From: Rhodamnia argentea
Lineage: Eukaryota > Streptophyta > Magnoliopsida > Myrtales > Myrtaceae
DNA length: 64,000 nucleotides
NCBI RefSeq assembly: GCF_020921035.1
Contig: NC_063152.1
Coordinates: 3,726,001 to 3,790,000, forward strand
Reading direction: 5' to 3'
The first letter of the stretch is position 1; each line of letters begins with the position of its first letter. Position numbers and translations under genes: made by a program. Shown in pieces: positions 58,779 through 64,000 of the stretch. The notes under the pieces are model-generated. The model saw only the letters and a list, made by a program, of their open reading frames with translations, had not been told where the DNA came from and searched no databases.

Positions 58779-61700
58779 TTACATCACTTGCAGAAGCTCG
58801 AGATTGCTAGCGGGTTCTGGGACAGCTGAGGATAGGTTTCGGTTATCTCCGACAACTGAACCTGGTGGCTTTGTCACCCACTTCTTAATCATGAGGAGTA
58901 TGCACTTTCCGGCCAAGTCAATGCACCATGAGATTATCCCAACGAGCAGACATATTCCCCATTCTGTGTATGTCAATCTTGAATCACCTGCAATGCGATG
59001 TGCTGTCTCGAGATATTCGACCTGCAACAACAAAGCTGCAACTACACCCACCCAGAACCATTTACCGCGATGGACCCCTCCAAAGATGTTCTTCTTCTCG
59101 GGCTCTCGGGCATTGAACATGTTGAATACCTGGCATAGAAAAAAGCTGTTGAATATCACGGTCTCAATTACCTTCTTTTTAAGCCTGAGCATTGTAGGCC
59201 CTTGAGATTGTATGGTTGCCAAAAGAGATGCCTGGTAAGCTGATTGTATGAAAATATTCACCCACATGGCCTTGGTAATGAGTTGTTTATGTGCTCCAGC
59301 TGTGAATTTCTTCATGAGCATATCACCAGGTGGCTCCATCAAAAGAGCCAGACCACCTAGAAGAGTCAAAACTGAGATTGCCCAGTTCAACTGAACCGTC
59401 GTTATAGGCGAACTTCCATGACAGGCAACCGTGATTAACGGTATCAACAACCCGGCAAAGGTCATAGTCAGCTGAAATTGAATGTACTTTCGCATATTAC
59501 TGTATATGCATCTTCCACACTCCATTATGGCCCAGATGGATGAGAAATTACCTTCCGTGATGACGATGTCGGCGCTCTTTCTTGCAATCTCAGCGCTCCA
59601 AGTAGCAAATGTGAGTCCCACATCAGCAGCTTTTAGCATGGGAATGTCCTTTGTTCTGTTTCCCACCACCGCAACTGTGTGTCCTTGATCTTTCAAGCAC
59701 TTCACCAGAAGAACCCCATCGGATGGGAGGGAGTCCTCCACCACAGAAATTCTATCTGCCATGTCCTTCCTCTCTTTCACAGAGCTATTCCGAAATCTTT
59801 CACCTGTGATGACCCGTGCATCTGAATCAGGCGGTATCACTTCAATCTCTGTAGCAATGCTCTGAAGCATTGAAACCTTCTCACTCGATACTAATAGTAC
59901 TTTGATTCCGGCTTCTGTACATTTATTTATCGCCTCTCTTGTATCTTCCCTGCTAGTCTTGTTCAGCGCCAATAGTCCCAGCATCGTTATATCGTCTTTA
60001 TCAACTTGCTGACAAGCAAATGCGATGGATTTGAAACCGTTTGAGTGCATTTTCCCAATGCTGTCTCCAAAAATCGCCTTTTCCCTTTCATCCATGGGCA
60101 TTGGTATCCCTTCAATGTCATAAAATCGTGTACACATTTCTAATATTATTTTTGCAGGTCCGTTAAAGTGCAAGAACCTAGGCCCGTTACCTCCATCCTT
60201 TCCAACCAATGCTGCAACTATGTTCTCGTTGTGGGTTGGCTGTTCGACCTTAGCAATACTGTGAATTTGCTTCCAGGTTTCCATTTTCAGTCCCCATTTC
60301 TCTACGGCCCAAGAAAGGATTGAGTTATCCATTGAGGTTTGGCTGTTCTCTGCTAGTAAAGACGATGCGCCAATTCCATCGCAAAGTGCTTCCCTAACAT
60401 AAGTCGGTACCTTGGAATCTTCACTGATAACTTCTTTACCAATCCAGCACGTTTCCACTTCTTGTGGCGTCAATGGTAGTCCTCCTGTTTTGTCAGTGCA
60501 GATAACTGTGACTGATGCCATGGTGACCGTAATGGAAGGTTCTTGAGCAAAGGTCTTGTCACCTAGCATCCTCTTGTTCCAGCAAGTGATGGCAATGGTG
60601 ATTGTTAATGATAGTCCTTCAGCTATCCCAACTAGTAGCAAAGTGAATGAAGTCAGCATATTTAACATCCCGCATGGTCTTAGAGCAACTCTCATTATAG
60701 CTTCATGTAATTGCTTCAGAGAATGTGGCTTCCCTGCGAAGTCTGGCAGGCCCGAGTTTTGATGTTCCTTCTTGAGATTGAACCGCAAAAACAGCACCAC
60801 ACTGATGATTATCAAGATGACAACACTGATTATTTGCTTCATTGTGCTCAGCTTGTTAAGTTGCTTCTCTACTGGTGTCCTTTTTGACGTTTGAGCTCTC
60901 CTCGACATATTTCCCAACTTTGTCTCGGCACCGACTGAGGTCACCAGCATTTTGCCAGCACCATCAATTACTTTGGAACCATAAAACAAGAATGGATTCT
61001 GATCATTGATGATGGCATCAGCTTTGTCATTCACTTCCAAGGATCTAGTGTCAATGGGTATGAGCAAACCATCTGCAGGAACTGGGTCTTCCTTCTCTAA
61101 TAGCACAACGTCTCCCGAGATAACATCACAGATGCCAATAGGTTGAGGGCGTCCCCCTCTTAAAACATGAACTTCCAGTTTCTGGTTTTGCCAAGGCTGG
61201 TTTCTCGACAGCAGACGTGAACTTTCATTCCGAAATTCACAAACTGAATGGACCATCACGATCAGAATGACAGCGCCTAGTGTAAGGGCGCCTTCATACC
61301 AACCCGTTCTCAGTCCTTTCTCCTTGATCCCAAAGGCCAACGACAGAATGGCCAAAATCAGGAGGAGCAAAATGGTGCTACTATTGTAAGATTTCCTGAG
61401 GAAGTAAATGAACCTTCTGTTATGAGCCTCCGACTCATGTTTAAGGATTGCAGCGCGTCGGTGACGGAGGTCCTCCTCATGACCTGGAATTCCATTGGCT
61501 ATATCACTGTTGAGAGCCTTAGCTACCCCTTGTACACCTCCAAATGCTTGTAAGCCATTCAAATCCTTTTCCATTACCATCCTAACAATGTATTCAGTTT
61601 TGAGCACCATATCAGTAGCTTCATGATTGTTGCACCCGATACTGATGACCAACTCATGTGTCCGCTCTGGTTCCGTGGTATCCGGTAATTCCGTTCTCTG

Positions 61701-62994
61701 CAGCAACAGAATATGTTACTTCTTTTCATTTTTCTTTTTTCGCTCAAAAAATATATGTTACTTCAGGTGTAGGAATTTCTTCCCAGTGCTTTCCTGTAAG
61801 CTGCTGTACTATTTCACAGCTTAAAAAGCATGACAAGACAGCAATTCCAGATCTTTATCTGCAATCATTTCAGCGCATCGAGCTATACTTCTAGTGATCG
61901 TTATCATATGTGCTCATCTGATTTTTTTTTTTTTTGGTAAAGGTAAGTGCTCATCTGATTAGTACAGAGAATAACAGATAATGTGTGAAGCCCATCAATG
62001 CATGAAGTAGACAAGTGCTATCAGCAACATATGCATAAATATATAGACAAGTGTACATTCCACCGTTGAGACTTGATTTGTGGCTTCAGAACACTTCATG
62101 GAAATCAGTTGCAGCAGACCTAGAGATTATAGTTTCGGCACTAATGAGGAAGAGCGTGAAAGTAGCTTTCAAGTTTTCAATCAACTGATTCATTATGTGA
62201 AAAAAAAAACATCTTTTTGTGACCCAGTACCCATGGAATGCAACTGAGACCAGCTCATCTTCTGAATAGGAAGTGCTTCCGCCATGTTGCTGCTGAGAAG
62301 CCTAAGGGACAATTCTATCACTTATGTCGCTTAAAAAAATGAATAAATGAACTTTTTTTCATCACTTGCAAAAATAGTTAGGCATAAATTGCTATCGAAC
62401 TAATTTTTCTAAATGATATAACAATCATTTTTCGGAAAATGTTTTTCAAATTGCTTATTTTCCGTGAAATAAACACACCCTAAGGGACAATTCTACCAAT
62501 CTCATCTAGCTACCTACCCATCTATGCGTCGTGTTCATCGGCACAATTGCTCAAGATGGTAAAGAGGGTGATCATGTGAATGGATATGGGTTGATTACGC
62601 TGGAAGTTATATGACTAGATAGGACGTGGAGGAAGTACCAGTCTGGGTTCGAAATGGGAATGTCACCATCACATGAAAGATCTGTCGGAGATTGGTGAAC
62701 TTCTAAGCAAGACAAAGATAGGAAAGATCCCTTGTTAAATGTTTTGGTGGTGAGTTGTTATGAAAGTGCTTTGTGGTATTGTGATGGAAAAGGCAATGAT
62801 CTGAGACTACTTACTCCAAGCTGTTTCTCCATCACGGTTTCATCTGCTGTCGAAGAGACCCGGAGCGCCAGCTGCGACTCGACATCTTGATCTTCAACCA
62901 CACATGTCTTAATATCAGTGTTATTTGCATCGACGAGGATGCTCTCCTGCAGAGACTCGATATCCGGGGAATCCGCCGAGCTCTTCTGCGACAT
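58779..62994 (-). CDS. ACA-like P2B Ca2+-ATPase copy C, predicted catalytically dead, no calmodulin-type module
   Basis: Exon 1 is 62815-62994 (ATG at 62992-62994, consensus donor GGA|GTAAGT) and exon 2 is 58779-61697 (acceptor GCTGCAG). Both junctions are phase 0, giving 1032 aa, the usual ACA size. It has the same architecture as copy A: cytosolic N terminus, TM1/TM2, actuator-like loop, M4, P- and N-domain-like body and a C-terminal membrane block. It is the least eroded at the phosphorylation site (DKTGG, Asp at 60492-60494), but Thr of DKTGT is lost, TGES is missing, TGDG reads VGNR, the KGA lysine reads NGP, M4 reads AEGLSL and M6 reads NWAISVLTLLGG. Exon 1 keeps MSQKSSADSPDIES but lacks the RRW helix through an in-frame loss. 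An in-frame TAA just after LQVM shortens the tail relative to B. A membrane pseudo-pump, or a recently inactivated gene. Confidence 0.8.
62318..62478. mobile_element. 161-bp insertion with 17-bp direct flanks
   Basis: cctaagggacaattcta occurs at 62301-62317 and again at 62479-62495. Units A (about 27460) and B (about 50170) have it once with no insert. Long target duplications are typical of retroposition. The insert has A/T tracts but no clear pol III boxes or poly-A tail. A short SINE-like or processed insertion is suggested. Confidence 0.6.
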
Positions 62995-63088
62995 CTTTGG
63001 ATGGAGCTTCACGTTGATCAGCTGGCAAAAAGAGAACTAGTCCCACTTACCAGCCTACCAAGCACATAGTCTCTGTCTCTCTCTCTCT

Positions 63089-63218
63089 CCAATGAACTTC
63101 TTAGCAAAGATAAGGAGGAAAACTTTACATCTTTGATGAACCCAGAAGAAGTAGATGCTTGAAGAACCCTAGCAGACAACAAACGAAGGGTGTACGGCAA
63201 GGGAGCTCGAGGTGAGCC

Positions 63219-63273
<55 letters not shown>

Positions 63274-63400
63274 ATGAACTTCTTAGCAAAGATAAGGAGG
63301 AAAACTTTACATCTTTGATGAACCCAGAAGAAGTAGATGCTTGAAGAACCCTAGCAGACAACAAACGAAGGGTGTACGGCAATGGAGCTCGAGGTGAGCC

Positions 63401-63457
<57 letters not shown>

Positions 63458-63590
63458 ATGAACTTCTTAGCAAAGATAAGGAGGAAAACTTTACATCTTT
63501 GATGAACCCAGACGAAGTAGATGCTTGAAGAACCCTAGCAGACAAGAAACAAAGGTGTGCATGGGAACGGATCTCGAGGTGAGCCCCTCT
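63089..63590. repeat. 182-184-bp VNTR including (CT)n, three copies
   Basis: Copies start at ccaatgaacttcttagcaaa 63089, 63271 and 63455. The CT runs at about 63223-63270 and 63405-63454 form part of the unit. The repeated sequence corresponds to the single-copy leader and promoter of ATPase A (28855-28980). In the first two copies the CT run begins where the TATA-like cttcttatag stands in A. Confidence 0.9.
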
Positions 63591-64000
63591 AAAAGGAGGC
63601 TGAAATGCGCGTGGGACCTTCAGGGAAATGCCTGACAGACGCTAAATTGGAAAGCACAATGGTGGAGTCTGGCAGAAGCTCGACAACCTTTTAATCCCAT
63701 CCTCAACTTCACGAAAATGGATCGTATGATAAAGTTCGATTTGACGGGATCGGAGGCTTATTCGATGCGCGTGAAGGGGCCGATCTGCTCGCGTTTACGG
63801 AAACCGAGAAGAGTTGGACATCGCTTCATGGCAGGAGTACAAAGATATTTGTGCATGACTTCCATATGAAAATGGCGAGGGGTTTTGGCTGAGAGAGTGG
63901 ATAGGAGGAGAAATGAGGGGAAATCATGAAGTGCACTAGCATAAGACTTATACATTCGTGACCGGGCATCGCCATGCTATGTGGCACGACCGCCACGCTA

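Larger units (their letters stand above)
55928..64000. repeat. Segmental duplication unit C (ATPase copy C and flanks)
   Basis: Matches unit A from 21275 onward through the ATPase and its first-exon region. It runs to the window end, where 63690-64000 still resembles the A upstream spacer at about 29570-29970. Unit-specific changes include insertions at 61924-61946 and 62318-62478 and a VNTR at 63089-63590. Confidence 0.85.

Overview
The window is nuclear DNA of a flowering plant. GT-AG introns with plant-like lengths, AT-rich spacers full of small inverted-repeat elements, a degenerate Ty1/copia element, and plant-only genes (a Y3IP1-type chloroplast protein and an ACA-type P2B ATPase family) all point there. 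A woody dicot, possibly Myrtaceae/Eucalyptus, is my guess from the overall look, not something the sequence proves.

Layout. 1-6.5 kb: no convincing complete gene; one exon-like fragment, one orphan promoter-like site and repeats. 6.8-15.5 kb: two well-resolved genes in convergent orientation. On + is a 13-exon ADA2b-type transcriptional adaptor (541 aa). On - is a 6-exon Y3IP1 photosystem I assembly factor (265 aa). 15.5-18 kb: two palindromic non-autonomous elements (one with an 8-bp target duplication) and a LINE-like scrap. 18-19.6 kb: a small secreted FAS1-domain protein (+) and an unknown 137-aa protein (-).

21-64 kb is a complex segmental duplication with three copies (A, B, C) of an ACA-like P2B Ca2+-ATPase gene, all on the minus strand. 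Each has a short N-terminal exon, a microsatellite-bearing intron and one giant exon of about 2.9 kb. A and C keep open reading frames over almost the full family length, while B carries a frameshift. All three share the loss of nearly every catalytic signature: the TGES loop, DKTGT beyond the Asp, TGDG, and the Asn/Asp pair of M6. The open frames therefore look like pseudo-pumps, not working pumps. The N-terminal exon carries a short Arg/Trp-rich module resembling the calmodulin-binding autoinhibitor of ACA8/9/10. In copy A this module is duplicated inside exon 1 and again as two tandem 222-bp phase 0-0 exon copies with usable splice sites. Copy B has two alternative first exons, and copy C has lost the module core.

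The spacers between the ATPase copies contain a second layer of duplications (31-37 kb against 52-55 kb), a truncated copia element at 37.0-39.5 kb whose left edge can be placed by comparison with an empty paralogous site, a Tourist-like MITE placed the same way, an orphan 1.8-kb copy of the ATPase 5' region at 39.5-41.3 kb, and a 182-bp VNTR at the right end. No rRNA, tRNA or CRISPR was recognised.
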